Shown piece after piece: positions 35,686 to 44,843 of a stretch of DNA of 64,000 nucleotides. Below the pieces are notes generated by a model. The model saw only the letters and a program-made list of their open reading frames with translations, ran no database searches and was not told the DNA's origin. Origin of the DNA: Cytobacillus oceanisediminis (GTDB taxonomy: Bacteria > Bacillota > Bacilli > Bacillales > Cytobacillaceae); the NCBI RefSeq assembly GCF_004366035.1, contig NZ_SOEE01000004.1:72007-136006 (forward strand), read 5' to 3'. Position 1 is the first letter of the stretch. Each line of letters begins with the position of its first letter. The position numbers and the translations under genes are program-made.

Positions 35686-37524
35686 TTGAAATTAAGAGAA
35701 GATATTCGAAATATTGCAATTATAGCCCACGTTGACCATGGTAAAACAACATTGGTTGACGAGCTTTTAAAACAGTCCGGGACTTTCCGTTCAAATGAGC
35801 ACGTGGAAGAGCGCGCAATGGACTCAAATGATCTGGAAAGAGAACGCGGTATTACGATCTTAGCTAAAAACACTGCAGTTAAATATAAAGATACAAGGAT
35901 TAACATTCTGGATACGCCTGGACACGCAGATTTTGGCGGTGAAGTAGAACGTATCATGAAAATGGTTGATGGTGTTTTATTAGTAGTTGATGCATATGAA
36001 GGGTGTATGCCTCAAACTCGTTTCGTACTCAAAAAGGCTCTGGAGCAAAAATTAACACCAATCGTAGTAGTAAATAAAATTGATAAGGAATCTGCCCGCC
36101 CAACAGAAGTTGTTGATGAGGTAATCGATTTATTTATCGAACTTGGTGCAGACGAGGACCAGCTTGAATTTCCGGTCATATATGCGTCAGCTATTGCTGG
36201 AACTGCAAGTACAACTCCTGATAAACAGGATGATGATATGCATTCGGTTTATGAAGCAATTATTGACCATATACCGGCACCTGTTGATAATCGTGAAGAG
36301 CCGCTCCAATTCCAGATTGCCCTTTTAGATTACAATGATTATGTGGGAAGAATCGGAATTGGCCGTGTATTCCGGGGAACAATTAAGGTCGGCCAGCAAG
36401 TTGCACTCATGAAGCTTGATGGATCTGTAAAACAGTTCCGGGTAACGAAAATTTTTGGTTTCTTCGGCCTGAAGCGCGAGGAAATTCAAGAAGCTTATCC
36501 TGGAGATCTAATTGCTGTTTCTGGGATGGAAGATATAAACGTCGGGGAAACAGTCTGCCCTGTCGAGCATCAGGAAGCACTACCTGTTCTAAGAATAGAT
36601 GAGCCAACATTGCAAATGACTTTCGTTGTAAATAACAGTCCGTTCGCAGGGAGAGAAGGCAAGTATATTACAGCCAGAAAAGTTGAAGAAAGATTGCGTG
36701 CCCAGCTTGAGACAGATGTGAGTCTTCGTGTCGAAAATACAGATTCACCTGACGCTTGGGTTGTATCTGGACGTGGAGAACTTCATTTATCAATCCTTAT
36801 AGAAAATATGCGCCGTGAAGGTTTTGAATTGCAGGTTTCCAAGCCTGAAGTAATTATTAGAGAAATTGATGGTGTTCGCTGTGAACCGGTAGAACGTGTT
36901 CAAATTGATGTGCCAGAGGATAATACCGGCTCAATCATTGAATCAATGGGTACACGTAAAGGTGAAATGCTTGATATGGTCAATAACGGAAATGGCCAAG
37001 TGCGATTAACATTCAACGTCCCAGCACGCGGACTAATTGGCTACTCCACAGAATTTATGACGCTTACTCGCGGATATGGTATTATCAATCACACATTTGA
37101 CAGCTACCAGCCTGAAATTAAAGGACAAATCGGAGGCAGAACCAAAGGTGTGCTTGTATCCATGGAAAGCGGAAAGTCATCCACATATGGTATTATGCAA
37201 GTAGAGGATAGAGGTACCATTTTCGTTGAACCAGGTACTGAAATCTATGAAGGAATGATTGTTGGAGAGCATACTCGCGAAAATGACCTTACTGTCAACA
37301 TCACTAAAGTGAAACATGCAACCAACATCCGTTCTGCTAATAAGGATCAAACGAATGTAATTAAAAAGCCGCGTATTTTGACACTTGAAGAAGCGTTGGA
37401 ATATTTGAATGATGATGAGCTACTTGAAGTAACACCTGAGTCAATCAGACTGCGCAAGAAAATTCTTGACAAAAATGAACGTGAAAGAATGGCCAAGAAG
37501 AAGAAATACGCTGAAACGAACTAA
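35686..37524 (+). CDS. typA: GTPase TypA/BipA
   Basis: A 612-residue ribosome-associated translational GTPase that helps 50S assembly and growth at low temperature or stress. G motifs are AHVDHGKT (14-21), DTPGH (76-80) and NKID (130-133). EF-G-like domains II, III and V and the BipA-specific C-terminal domain follow, ending in KKKKYAETN. The start is TTG at 35686 behind AGGAGGAAA. It is followed by ylaH in the same direction. Confidence 0.95.
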   Translation: MKLREDIRNIAIIAHVDHGKTTLVDELLKQSGTFRSNEHVEERAMDSNDLERERGITILAKNTAVKYKDTRINILDTPGHADFGGEVERIMKMVDGVLLVVDAYEGCMPQTRFVLKKALEQKLTPIVVVNKIDKESARPTEVVDEVIDLFIELGADEDQLEFPVIYASAIAGTASTTPDKQDDDMHSVYEAIIDHIPAPVDNREEPLQFQIALLDYNDYVGRIGIGRVFRGTIKVGQQVALMKLDGSVKQFRVTKIFGFFGLKREEIQEAYPGDLIAVSGMEDINVGETVCPVEHQEALPVLRIDEPTLQMTFVVNNSPFAGREGKYITARKVEERLRAQLETDVSLRVENTDSPDAWVVSGRGELHLSILIENMRREGFELQVSKPEVIIREIDGVRCEPVERVQIDVPEDNTGSIIESMGTRKGEMLDMVNNGNGQVRLTFNVPARGLIGYSTEFMTLTRGYGIINHTFDSYQPEIKGQIGGRTKGVLVSMESGKSSTYGIMQVEDRGTIFVEPGTEIYEGMIVGEHTRENDLTVNITKVKHATNIRSANKDQTNVIKKPRILTLEEALEYLNDDELLEVTPESIRLRKKILDKNERERMAKKKKYAETN

Positions 37525-37551
37525 GGCTAAGAAGGGAGAGGAGAGAAGGAT

Positions 37552-37866
37552 ATGGATGTTTCACAGCGCCTGTCTTTTTTCGCTGCTTTGTTCAAAGTCG
37601 ATGAGAATCCCACAACCGGAATGTGGCTTCTTTATATAACAATTGTTCTATTATCTATCCTGGTTTTTAAATTGGGATTTGCCAAGAAACTTCCTATTAT
37701 AAAATCAGCTGTGATATACACCTTCTTAATTTTGGGATGCACTATGCTGACATTTCTTGGGGTATTCCTTCCTGTAGCAGAAGGACTTGTTGTGGCTGCG
37801 TTAATCTTGATTGTCTATAAGATCCGCCTTCACCAGGAAAAGAAGGAACAGGCAAAGGCGGAATAA
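37552..37866 (+). CDS. ylaH: YlaH family membrane protein
   Basis: A 104-residue protein with three hydrophobic helices (about 24-42, 51-72 and 74-90) and a basic tail. [10 protein letters not shown] and the [15 protein letters not shown] segment match B. subtilis YlaH. The ATG follows AGGAGAGAAGG, 27 bases after typA. The function is unknown. Confidence 0.83.
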   Translation: MDVSQRLSFFAALFKVDENPTTGMWLLYITIVLLSILVFKLGFAKKLPIIKSAVIYTFLILGCTMLTFLGVFLPVAEGLVVAALILIVYKIRLHQEKKEQAKAE

Positions 37867-37881
37867 CAGGGAGAGGCTGAG

Positions 37882-38172
37882 ATGAAATCTTTGCAGGATT
37901 CACTGTATAACTGGTTAACGATAAAAATTGTCTGTGATGAACGTCCGGATGATACAGCAGCAGCAGACACGGAAAAAATGTTTTTTGACATTCTTTCAGA
38001 AGAGCATAGGATTTCTGATATCGAAGTTGAGAAAGATGATTTTATGTACTTTGTGCATTATTCTAAGGATAGAGAACGGAAAAAGAGCCGTTTTCCCCGT
38101 GAATTAATAGAAGTGATGCTTAATCAGATTCAAAATGAACCTGAAAAGTATGTGAATTATCCAGAGGATTAA
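37882..38172 (+). CDS. Unrecognised 96-residue acidic protein downstream of ylaH
   Basis: A soluble protein with KIVCDERPDDTAAADTEKMF, then FYVHYS-like beta strands (DDFMYFVHYSKDRERKK) and a C-terminal helix. The ATG lies 15 bases after ylaH behind GGGAGAGGCTGAG, so it is in the typA-ylaH operon. It has no clear counterpart in the B. subtilis order. A strong terminator follows. No function can be given. Confidence 0.65.
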   Translation: MKSLQDSLYNWLTIKIVCDERPDDTAAADTEKMFFDILSEEHRISDIEVEKDDFMYFVHYSKDRERKKSRFPRELIEVMLNQIQNEPEKYVNYPED

Positions 38173-38173
38173 G

Positions 38174-38213
38174 AAAAGCCGTCCCTATATGTTCTTAGGG
38201 ACGGCTTTTTTAT
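38174..38213 (+). terminator. Terminator of the typA operon
   Basis: A 14-bp perfect stem (38174-38187 with 38196-38209) with an 8-base loop and T-run. Confidence 0.9.
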
Positions 38214-38262
38214 AGTTTAGGAATTTCTAAAATATAACGATGTAAATAACTTTGATGAAAAA

Positions 38263-38397
38263 TTATCTGCATCCAGCTCTAGCGCCTGCCCCTCGTGTAA
38301 TAAGAAAAATCACTCCAGAAATCAGGACAAGGAATACTTCAGCAGCGATACATTGCCCGCCCAAAGTAAGCTTTGGGAGGTTTTCTGTGTAATTCAT
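38263..38397 (-). CDS. Doubtful 44-residue ORF ending inside a repeat fragment
   Basis: ATG at 38395-38397 opens a frame with NYTENLPKLTLGG then a membrane-like helix (EVFLVLISGVIFLIT) and a tail RGAGARAGCR that is encoded by repeat DNA. There is no good ribosome binding site. It could be a small membrane protein whose 3' end was replaced by repeat insertion, or chance. Confidence 0.25.
   Translation of the reverse strand: MNYTENLPKLTLGGQCIAAEVFLVLISGVIFLITRGAGARAGCR
38272..38296. repeat. Fragment of the GC-rich Bacillus intergenic repeat
   Basis: CCAGCTCTAGCGCCTGCCCCT resembles the terminal part of the long copy, read on the reverse strand of 42074-42096 (AGCTCCAGCGCCTCCCCC). Confidence 0.4.
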
Positions 38398-38461
38398 CTT
38401 AAGCCTGTCAGGGGATCAAGGAGCTTCCGCTTTTGTTGCTTCGTGATCGGTGTTGCCCGAT

Positions 38462-38662
38462 TTACCATTCTTCCTCCTGGACTTTGCTTCGGTAGAGGTT
38501 AAAGTTTCCGGTTTCTGCTCTTTCTTGAGTTTTTTCGGTAATTCTTGTTTCACATGGTTTGCACATATATGTGTGAATAGGGCGGTTTCGAAGCCGTTTA
38601 GCCTGTAAGGACTCGTTTTCAATTGATTCGATTTTATCACAAAGTACACATTTAACTCGCAT
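38462..38662 (-). CDS. ylaI: YlaI family zinc-finger protein (DUF2197)
   Basis: A 66-residue protein with two CxxC pairs (C5-V-L-C8 and C34-K-P-C37), a likely zinc site, and the family string AKRLRNRPIHTYMC. It matches B. subtilis YlaI. ATG at 38660-38662 is preferred to one four codons upstream, because GAGGTG lies between the two and can serve only the former. The function is unknown. Confidence 0.87.
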   Translation of the reverse strand: MRVKCVLCDKIESIENESLQAKRLRNRPIHTYMCKPCETRITEKTQERAETGNFNLYRSKVQEEEW

Positions 38663-38899
38663 AGGACACCTCATATTGTTTTAGCTGTTGTTAATACCAT
38701 TATAGTATAAGTTAAGGATTGATTCGAATGCTTTAACGGCAAATTAAAATTTTTACGGTTTGGCCGTATCGGGTTTATTGTGTTAGTTCATATTAGTATT
38801 AAAGTGCAAAGGCTTCAAACAGACTTGAGGAAAAGGATGTTATTGGTTGAAAGAAAAGCGTTATCATACTATGATGAAGTTAATAAAGGAGGGAAAAGA

Positions 38900-39355
38900 A
38901 TGGCAAATCAGGTAGAACCGAAATTAATTAAACCATTATATGACGAACTGCAAAAGGAACGATTTGTTACACTTGCCACTGTTGATTTTGAAACCGGCGG
39001 TCCTAATGTCAATGCGATATCATGGGTATTGGCAAAAAATGAGGAAACATTGTATTTTGCAGTCGATAACCGTTCCAGGATTGTTCAAAACATAAATAGC
39101 AATAACATGGTTGTTCTGAATATTATTGCAAATGAATCTACATATTCCATCGCTGGTGAAGCTTCTGTTAAGGCAGAAAAGATGGAAGGAGTACCTCTTA
39201 AGCTTGCACTTATGGAGATCACTGTGAAAGAAGTCCGTGATGTTATGTTTTACGGGTCTAAAATCACAGTAGAGCCGCAATATGACAAAACATATGATAA
39301 AGACGCAGCAGCCCGTTTGGATAAACAGGTTATGGAAGCGATGAAAAAAGCTTAG
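38900..39355 (+). CDS. Pyridoxamine 5'-phosphate oxidase family protein
   Basis: A 151-residue split-barrel flavin-type protein. RFVTLATVDFETGGPNVNAISWV and EETLYFAVDNRSRIVQNI show the usual two strands and loop of FMN-binding members. The reaction is unknown; family members bind FMN, F420 or heme. The ATG at 38900 follows AAAGGAGGG. It lies between ylaI and ylaJ, where B. subtilis has no such gene as far as I recall. The terminator stem begins inside its last codons. Confidence 0.78.
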   Translation: MANQVEPKLIKPLYDELQKERFVTLATVDFETGGPNVNAISWVLAKNEETLYFAVDNRSRIVQNINSNNMVVLNIIANESTYSIAGEASVKAEKMEGVPLKLALMEITVKEVRDVMFYGSKITVEPQYDKTYDKDAAARLDKQVMEAMKKA

Positions 39356-39381
39356 TTCCCTTTGGGAACTAAGCTTTTTTT
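39344..39381. terminator. Terminator overlapping the gene end
   Basis: A 17-bp perfect stem (39344-39360 with 39364-39380) with a 3-base loop. The stop codon (39353-39355) lies within the left arm. Confidence 0.9.
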
Positions 39382-39444
39382 GGGGGCTAAAAAAGCGGCA
39401 GGCACCTAGCCGTTTATCTAAAACAGCAGATGCCTGTCACCCTT

Positions 39445-40050
39445 TTATTTATGATAATTCGATTGTTCTTCCTGTTTTTGTTCGAGCTGTTTTTCCTGAT
39501 TGTTGTCGAGCTTTTTCTTTGGATCTTCGGTTGCGTTTTTCTCATTTTTCTTTTTTGGATCAACTAAATCGGCAGGAACTTCAGGCATAAGCCGTCCCGC
39601 GATATCTGCCAGTTCATTCATGATTCCTTGCAAGGGCTCACCGTTTTGGATGTCTTCAGCTATTTCCCGAAGCCTTGCGTTAATATCCGGATCAGCCACT
39701 ACAATTGCTCTTGCACCATGAGGATCATTTTTGAGGCTTTCGGCAACTGAATACTTAATTGTTCCAACCTCAGAACGGTCGAGGTTTTTGTTCACATCTA
39801 CTCCGACAATAGCAAAACGTCCAAGAACAACAGCAGTCGCATCATTCACATTAGGGACTCGGGTAGCCAAATTGACAAGATGCCTGGAAACTTGCTGTCC
39901 AGTTTCCCTGTCAACTTCCTGTATTGTACTATTTTTAACATTTATAGTGTTAGTATTTTGCTGTTCCTGATGGTCCTGCGCCTGATTGCCGTTCATACCG
40001 CACCCTGATAATAGCAATCCTGCCATGCATATCAGCAGCCATCTATTCAT
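39445..40050 (-). CDS. ylaJ: YhcN/YlaJ-type sporulation lipoprotein
   Basis: A 201-residue lipoprotein with signal and lipobox LLSGC, a Q/N-rich linker, then the YhcN/YlaJ domain (RHLVNLATRVPNVNDATAVVLG and AIVGVDVNKNLDRSEVG). A highly charged K/E/Q tail ends the protein. Family members are made during sporulation and found in the spore. ATG at 40048-40050 follows GGAGGTG; a GTG three codons upstream overlaps that site and is rejected. Confidence 0.85.
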   Translation of the reverse strand: MNRWLLICMAGLLLSGCGMNGNQAQDHQEQQNTNTINVKNSTIQEVDRETGQQVSRHLVNLATRVPNVNDATAVVLGRFAIVGVDVNKNLDRSEVGTIKYSVAESLKNDPHGARAIVVADPDINARLREIAEDIQNGEPLQGIMNELADIAGRLMPEVPADLVDPKKKNEKNATEDPKKKLDNNQEKQLEQKQEEQSNYHK

Positions 40051-40389
40051 ATTTGACACCTCCGGGCGATCAAAATTTCCCTGAAATTGAAAATGGTCAC
40101 TTGACTTTTCAGGTTCAGGAATAATGAGATTCTTTAATGTTATTGTGCAAAATTTCTTCTATCTTTATTCGGCATTACATATATTTTTACCAAGATAGAT
40201 TTGTCCACTTCGTAAGAAAGCTTTATTCCTGATTAATCAACATCTTAAAAGGAATGAATAATATAAAACAACAGGAGAATAATCCATCAAGATTGAAGGT
40301 GATTCTTTCATAAAGCTGCATCCGCAAGCAGGGGACCTCGCTTTTGTAATTTGCTTAATAAAGACACAAGAGGAGCAGGAGGCATCATA
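40051..40389. other. Divergent intergenic region ylaJ-ylaK
   Basis: This AT-rich gap carries both promoters. A short CTGC/GCAG hairpin near 40316-40331 is the only structure seen. I find no gene. Confidence 0.4.
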
Positions 40390-41718
40390 TTGAGTAAAAT
40401 TTACGTATTAGATACCAATGTCTTGTTGCAGGATCCTAATTCCATATTTTCATTTGAAGAAAATGAAGTAGTCATTCCAGCTGTAGTCCTGGAAGAAGTT
40501 GATTCTAAGAAAAGGTATATGGATGAAATTGGGAGGAACGCAAGACAAGTATCCCGGCTGATTGACAGCATGAGGGAGACGGGTAAGCTGCATGAGAAAA
40601 TACCTCTTGAAAATGGCGGAAGCCTGCGAATAGAGTTAAATCATAGGTCGTTTCATGAACTTCAAGAGATCTTTGTAGAAAAAACAAATGATAATCGGAT
40701 TTTGGCAGTTGCAAAAAACTTATCACTTGAGGAAGAGACAAAAGAAAATGGACGAACGGTTATTCTTGTAAGCAAAGATGCCCTTGTCCGAGTTAAAGCA
40801 GATGCTATCGGGCTAATTTCAGAAGACTTCTTAAGTGACCGTGTGGTTGAAAATGATCATTTATATCCTGGATTTCTGGAAGTCTATATCGGTCTCGATA
40901 TTATGAACCGCTTTTATGAAAAAGGAGAACTGCCGCTATCAGAAATAGCGAACCATCCTTTATACCCTAATCAGTTTCTGGTGATGAAGGATGCGCTGGG
41001 TTCATCTTCGTCTGCGCTTGGTATTGTGGACAAAAGTGGAAAAATGGTGAAAAAGCTTATTTTTGACCATGATCATATTTGGGGGATCAAGCCAAGGAAC
41101 GTCCAGCAGACAATGGCTCTCGAGCTCTTGCTTAGAGATGATCTGCCGCTTGTTACGCTTATCGGAAAGGCAGGAACCGGGAAAACTCTTATGGCGCTGG
41201 CATCCGGATTAATGCAGACAGAGGATTATGGCCAATACAAAAAATTGCTGGTGGCTCGCCCCATTGTGCCGGTAGGAAAAGATTTGGGATTCCTTCCCGG
41301 AGAAAAAGAGGAAAAGTTAAGGCCGTGGATGCAGCCGATTTATGATAATTTGGAGTACCTGTTTAATGTCAAAAAGCCAGGTGAATTGGATGCAATATTG
41401 GCTGGTATGGGCTCTATTGAGGTGGAAGCTCTGACATACATTAGGGGCAGAAGCATACCAGATCAATTTATTATTATTGATGAAGCGCAGAATCTGACAA
41501 AACATGAGGTAAAAACCATTTTAACCAGGGTGGGGGAAGGAAGTAAAATTGTCCTGATGGGAGACCCAGAGCAAATAGATCATCCCTACTTGGATGCTTA
41601 TAACAACGGGCTCACTTATGTGGTGGAGAGATTTAAAGATCAGGTTATCTCAGGCCATGTCAAACTTGTTAAAGGTGAGAGATCTGGCCTTGCCCAGCTT
41701 GCTGCTGACCTATTATAG
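40390..41718 (+). CDS. ylaK: PIN-PhoH fusion protein (PhoH2-type, YlaK)
   Basis: A 442-residue two-domain protein, the same length as B. subtilis YlaK. The N-terminal PIN nuclease domain (1-150) has acidic residues D8 (VLDTN), E35-E36 (VLEEVD) and D101 (TNDNRIL). The PhoH ATPase domain (about 230-442) has Walker A GKAGTGKT (259-266) and Walker B IIIDEAQ (D364-E365). Mycobacterial PhoH2 is an RNA helicase-ribonuclease, so RNA unwinding and cutting is the inferred activity. TTG at 40390 behind GGAGG is chosen over 40351. No antitoxin-like gene precedes it. Confidence 0.88.
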   Translation: MSKIYVLDTNVLLQDPNSIFSFEENEVVIPAVVLEEVDSKKRYMDEIGRNARQVSRLIDSMRETGKLHEKIPLENGGSLRIELNHRSFHELQEIFVEKTNDNRILAVAKNLSLEEETKENGRTVILVSKDALVRVKADAIGLISEDFLSDRVVENDHLYPGFLEVYIGLDIMNRFYEKGELPLSEIANHPLYPNQFLVMKDALGSSSSALGIVDKSGKMVKKLIFDHDHIWGIKPRNVQQTMALELLLRDDLPLVTLIGKAGTGKTLMALASGLMQTEDYGQYKKLLVARPIVPVGKDLGFLPGEKEEKLRPWMQPIYDNLEYLFNVKKPGELDAILAGMGSIEVEALTYIRGRSIPDQFIIIDEAQNLTKHEVKTILTRVGEGSKIVLMGDPEQIDHPYLDAYNNGLTYVVERFKDQVISGHVKLVKGERSGLAQLAADLL

Positions 41719-41744
41719 CCTGCCTAAAAGTGGCCCTGGAATAT

Positions 41745-42100
41745 GCGGTTTATATGACGGGGAAGGTTCATGCCCGTTTGACTCCCAAAAGAAAAGCGCA
41801 AGTGCCTTGCCCACCCCCGACAAGCACAAGACGAGCCTCCCGGAAAGGTGTCGTTTGCCTTTTTGGGAGGGATTGCCCGAAATGTGGAGGCGACTGCCCT
41901 TTCAAGGAACGCAGACTAATAGCGCCACGTCCTGAGACAATGTCTGCATGACCCGCATCCTGCGGTGCCTTAGGCATAAGATGGTTCATGTTAGACGTTC
42001 TTCCTTCTGAAAGGAAACGGCTTATGACCCCGAGCCCCTGGGAGCCGCAACAAGACATGTGTGAGCTCGATGGGGGAGGCGCTGGAGCTAGTAATTTTCG
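41745..42100. repeat. Long GC-rich Bacillus intergenic repeat element
   Basis: About 350 bases with base composition unlike the flanks. It begins near GACGGGGAAGG and ends in GGCGCTGGAGCTAG. It holds short internal hairpins such as GCATCCTGC region and CCTTCTGAAAGG. The ORFs in it have no ribosome binding sites and low-complexity products. Pieces recur at 16102, 31218 and 38272. Similar GC-rich elements occur between genes in many Bacillus genomes, by my memory. Confidence 0.6.
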
Positions 42101-42127
42101 ACGTTCAAATATTTAATACATTAAATA

Positions 42128-42151
42128 AAAAAGGGCGATTCACAATCGCCC
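42128..42151 (-). terminator. Terminator of ylaL
   Basis: GGGCGATT and AATCGCCC (42133-42140 with 42144-42151) form an 8-bp stem. On the minus strand TTTTTTATTT follows. Confidence 0.8.
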
Positions 42152-42158
42152 TCTCCGG

Positions 42159-42656
42159 TCATTCAACTCTAAATGCCTTCACACTTTTTATGGGTGAATT
42201 TTGATTGCTTCCATCCCCATAATAGACATGAACAGGGCCATCTTCTTTTAAAGGTTTTCCATCCTTTGAGAACCCCAATATCAATTCCTCGGCTTGAGAT
42301 AAAGCTAATCGGGCTTCCCCATCTTCACTTTCAATGATAACAGTTTCAGCATTCTCCTTCGGTTCTGCATTCCTAAGAAATGGTTTAAAAGGTATACCGA
42401 ATGTGCCTGTCAGAACTTTTTCTTTTTCAAATTTCTTTTCTGTTTTAAGTGTTGGAGGAAATACTGCACCTTCCATAATTTCTCTATCCCAGTGCTTTGA
42501 GACTGCTTTGGTATATTCCTCAAGTTCATTTTTCCTGATATCATCTTGAATAAAGTATGTTGTTAAATCGAGTCTTCGATCATCGAATATCCAGACTCCT
42601 GGATCTAAGGTGATTTGGTATTTAACGTTTCCTTTAAAGGTAATTATATTCTCCAT
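42159..42656 (-). CDS. ylaL: YlaL-position conserved protein
   Basis: A 165-residue soluble protein with NIITFKGNVKYQITLDPGVW, the tract WDREIMEGAVFPPTLKTEKK and the end GPVHVYYGDGSNQNSPIKS. Such proteins are conserved in Bacilli next to ylaK, sometimes labelled as peptidyl-prolyl isomerase without proof. I assign the symbol by position between ylaK and ylaN and by similar length. The ATG at 42656 follows CAGGAGGTC. Confidence 0.6.
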   Translation of the reverse strand: MENIITFKGNVKYQITLDPGVWIFDDRRLDLTTYFIQDDIRKNELEEYTKAVSKHWDREIMEGAVFPPTLKTEKKFEKEKVLTGTFGIPFKPFLRNAEPKENAETVIIESEDGEARLALSQAEELILGFSKDGKPLKEDGPVHVYYGDGSNQNSPIKSVKAFRVE

Positions 42657-42926
42657 ATTAGACCTCCTGGCAGCTCCATGTTGTGCATTAAGTATGTAAA
42701 TTTAAGTATACAGGTTTTTAAGCGGCTTGTCAGTCGCTCAATTGGTTCGGCGGTTTAATGAACAGGACCATTCCTGAAGTGTACTGATGACAGGCCATAT
42801 TAGTGGTGTTCTGCAGAGAATCAAGAATCATTTCTCTTTGGAATCCCTTATTATCCTTGCTTTTTTCCAAGCTTAAGTATAAAATTTATAGATAGGATGA
42901 TCGCTCGGAAATGGAGGGATTGAAAG

Positions 42927-43208
42927 TTGGCTTCTGACATGATTATTGATCACAAAGAAAAAGCAAATGCTCTATTAAAGGCAGATGCTGCTAAAATATT
43001 AAAATTAATTAAGGTGCAAATGGATAACCTGACTATGCCTCAATGTCCTCTATATGAGGAGGTTCTTGATACCCAGATGTTTGGCTTATCCAGAGAAATA
43101 GATTTTGCTGTCCGTCTTGGATTAATTGAAGAGGCTGAAGGCAAGGCTATTTTAGATGAATTGGAAAGGGAGCTATCCATGCTCCACGAAGCCTCAGTAA
43201 AAAAATAA
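42927..43208 (+). CDS. ylaN: YlaN family protein (UPF0358), iron homeostasis
   Basis: A 93-residue helical protein matching Yla[38 protein letters not shown] in two stretches and [10 protein letters not shown]. In B. subtilis and S. aureus YlaN is needed at low iron and acts with the Fur repressor. The start is TTG at 42927 with GGAGGG eight bases before it. It precedes ftsW as in B. subtilis; the glutaminase gene ylaM that lies upstream there is absent. Confidence 0.88.
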   Translation: MASDMIIDHKEKANALLKADAAKILKLIKVQMDNLTMPQCPLYEEVLDTQMFGLSREIDFAVRLGLIEEAEGKAILDELERELSMLHEASVKK

Positions 43209-43252
43209 AAAAAAACTCAAACATCTGTTAAAGATTGTTTGAGTTTTTTTAT
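43207..43252 (+). terminator. Terminator of ylaN
   Basis: ACTCAAACA pairs with TGTTTGAGT, extended by TCT/AGA with one bulge, and seven T follow. Confidence 0.85.
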
Positions 43253-43466
43253 AACTGGATGAACTTTTAAAAGAAAAGAAATAGTATATCCAAAAGAAAA
43301 GAAATGTTAAAATTGTATAACTTAATTTAAAATTAGTATGACATAATTATAGAATTTTTTTCATTGCTGTGTTACATTTAAATTAACTTTTCTTTTCTTC
43401 GAAGCAGGATATTCAATACTATAGTAGAATAAGTAATAAACTTAGAAGATAAGGGAAGAGGGCTGG

Positions 43467-44669
43467 ATGTTAAAAAAAATATTAAAATCATATGATTATA
43501 CCCTGATTATTGCAGTAGCCCTGTTATCTGTTTTTGGACTCATTATGGTTTTCAGTGCAAGCATGGTAACAGCTGTGCAGATCTATGATCAGGAAAGCGA
43601 CTTTTTTTATAATAAACAAAAAATGCATTTAATTATCTCAGCAATTGTTTTTATTATTGTCGCTCTATTTCCTTACAAAGCTATGCAAAGTAATAAATTT
43701 CTTGTTCCAATGGTGTTCATTTCGTTATTCGGCCTGATTGCTCTATTTATTTTTGGTAAAGTAGCCGGCGGTGCGATGAGCTGGTTTGAAATCGGGAGCA
43801 GAAGCCTTCAGCCTGCAGAATTTGTCAAGCTTTCAGTCATCATATATTTAGCAGCTGTCTATGCCAAAAAGCAGCCCTATATTAATGAGTTTAATAAAGG
43901 GGTTCTTCCCCCGCTTGCTTATCTGATTCTAGCCGCTTTGCTTGTTGCAGTTCAGCCTGACTTTGGTTCTGCGATGATTATTTTTCTGGTAGCAGCTGCC
44001 GTCATTTTTACTTCAGGCATGAATTTCAAAAACATATTTAGGCTAGGACTATTTGGAGTACTATTAGCTGCGCCTTTTATCCTCTTGTTAAAAGATAAGA
44101 TTTTCGCACCTTATCGAATGGGCAGGGTCGAAGCATTTAGAGATCCTTTTGGTTCAGAATTCGGGTATCAGCTTTCGAATTCCTATATTGCCCTTGGTGC
44201 AGGCGGATTAAAAGGCCTGGGACTTGGTGAAAGTATACAAAAGCTTGGCTATCTTCCTGAGGCGCATACAGACTTCATTATGGCTGTAATTGCTGAAGAG
44301 CTTGGGGCATTTGGAGTAGGTTTTGTGATTTTGCTTCTCGGGTATATTGTCCTGAGAGGAATCTTTATCAGTTTAAAGTGTAAAGATGCTTTTGGCAGCT
44401 TATTGGCTATAGGCATATCCGCTATGATAGGTATTCAGGCATTCATTAATCTTGCAGGGATTTCCGGTGTTATGCCGCTGACAGGTGTTACACTTCCTTT
44501 TATCAGCTATGGAGGTTCATCTCTGCTTCAGCTTTCGATTGCAATGGGGATTTTAGTCAATGTATCTATGTTTGTAAATTATGAACAAAAATACAAAAAT
44601 AAAAATGAACAGACAAATCCGGAACCTATGGAACTGGATTCCGAAAAAACATTTTCCATTCGTAAATAG
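43467..44669 (+). CDS. ftsW: Cell division peptidoglycan polymerase FtsW
   Basis: A 400-residue SEDS-family glycosyltransferase with about ten membrane helices. Family motifs include SRSLQPAEFVKL, QPDFGSAMII with the catalytic-type Asp, the DPFGSEFGYQLSNS loop, LPEAHTDFIMAVIAEELG and PFISYGGSS. It polymerises lipid II at the septum together with a class B PBP. Location between ylaN and pycA equals ftsW (ylaO) in B. subtilis. The ATG follows AGGGAAGAGGGCTGG. Confidence 0.93.
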   Translation: MLKKILKSYDYTLIIAVALLSVFGLIMVFSASMVTAVQIYDQESDFFYNKQKMHLIISAIVFIIVALFPYKAMQSNKFLVPMVFISLFGLIALFIFGKVAGGAMSWFEIGSRSLQPAEFVKLSVIIYLAAVYAKKQPYINEFNKGVLPPLAYLILAALLVAVQPDFGSAMIIFLVAAAVIFTSGMNFKNIFRLGLFGVLLAAPFILLLKDKIFAPYRMGRVEAFRDPFGSEFGYQLSNSYIALGAGGLKGLGLGESIQKLGYLPEAHTDFIMAVIAEELGAFGVGFVILLLGYIVLRGIFISLKCKDAFGSLLAIGISAMIGIQAFINLAGISGVMPLTGVTLPFISYGGSSLLQLSIAMGILVNVSMFVNYEQKYKNKNEQTNPEPMELDSEKTFSIRK

Positions 44670-44740
44670 GCACAGAAAACGTGCTTTATTTATACATCAA
44701 TCAGCGAAGCTGATTACATAATTGCTTCCATCAGGGAGCA

Positions 44741-44803
44741 GCCAATTCAAAGTTACTAAGGCCGGCCAGCGGGAAACCCACCCGGCCTCAACTTGAATTT
44801 GGC
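44741..44803 (+). promoter_or_regulatory. Long interrupted hairpin in the pycA leader
   Basis: GCCAATTCAAAGTT (44741-44754) can pair with AACTTGAATTTGGC (44790-44803) apart from compensating bulges. Inside, GGCCGG (44760-44765) pairs with CCGGCC (44782-44787), and GGG/CCC closes an AAA loop. The structure ends 28 bases before the pycA ribosome binding site. No T-run follows, so translation or stability control is more likely than termination. Confidence 0.5.
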
Positions 44804-44843
44804 AGAATATTGCCAAAAAATACATAAAGATGGGGTGTTTTGT

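Noticed and set aside
41594..41951. Two plus-strand ORFs of 113 and 73 codons behind ylaK
   Set aside because: They overlap the ylaK end and the GC-rich repeat, lack ribosome binding sites and give low-complexity products.
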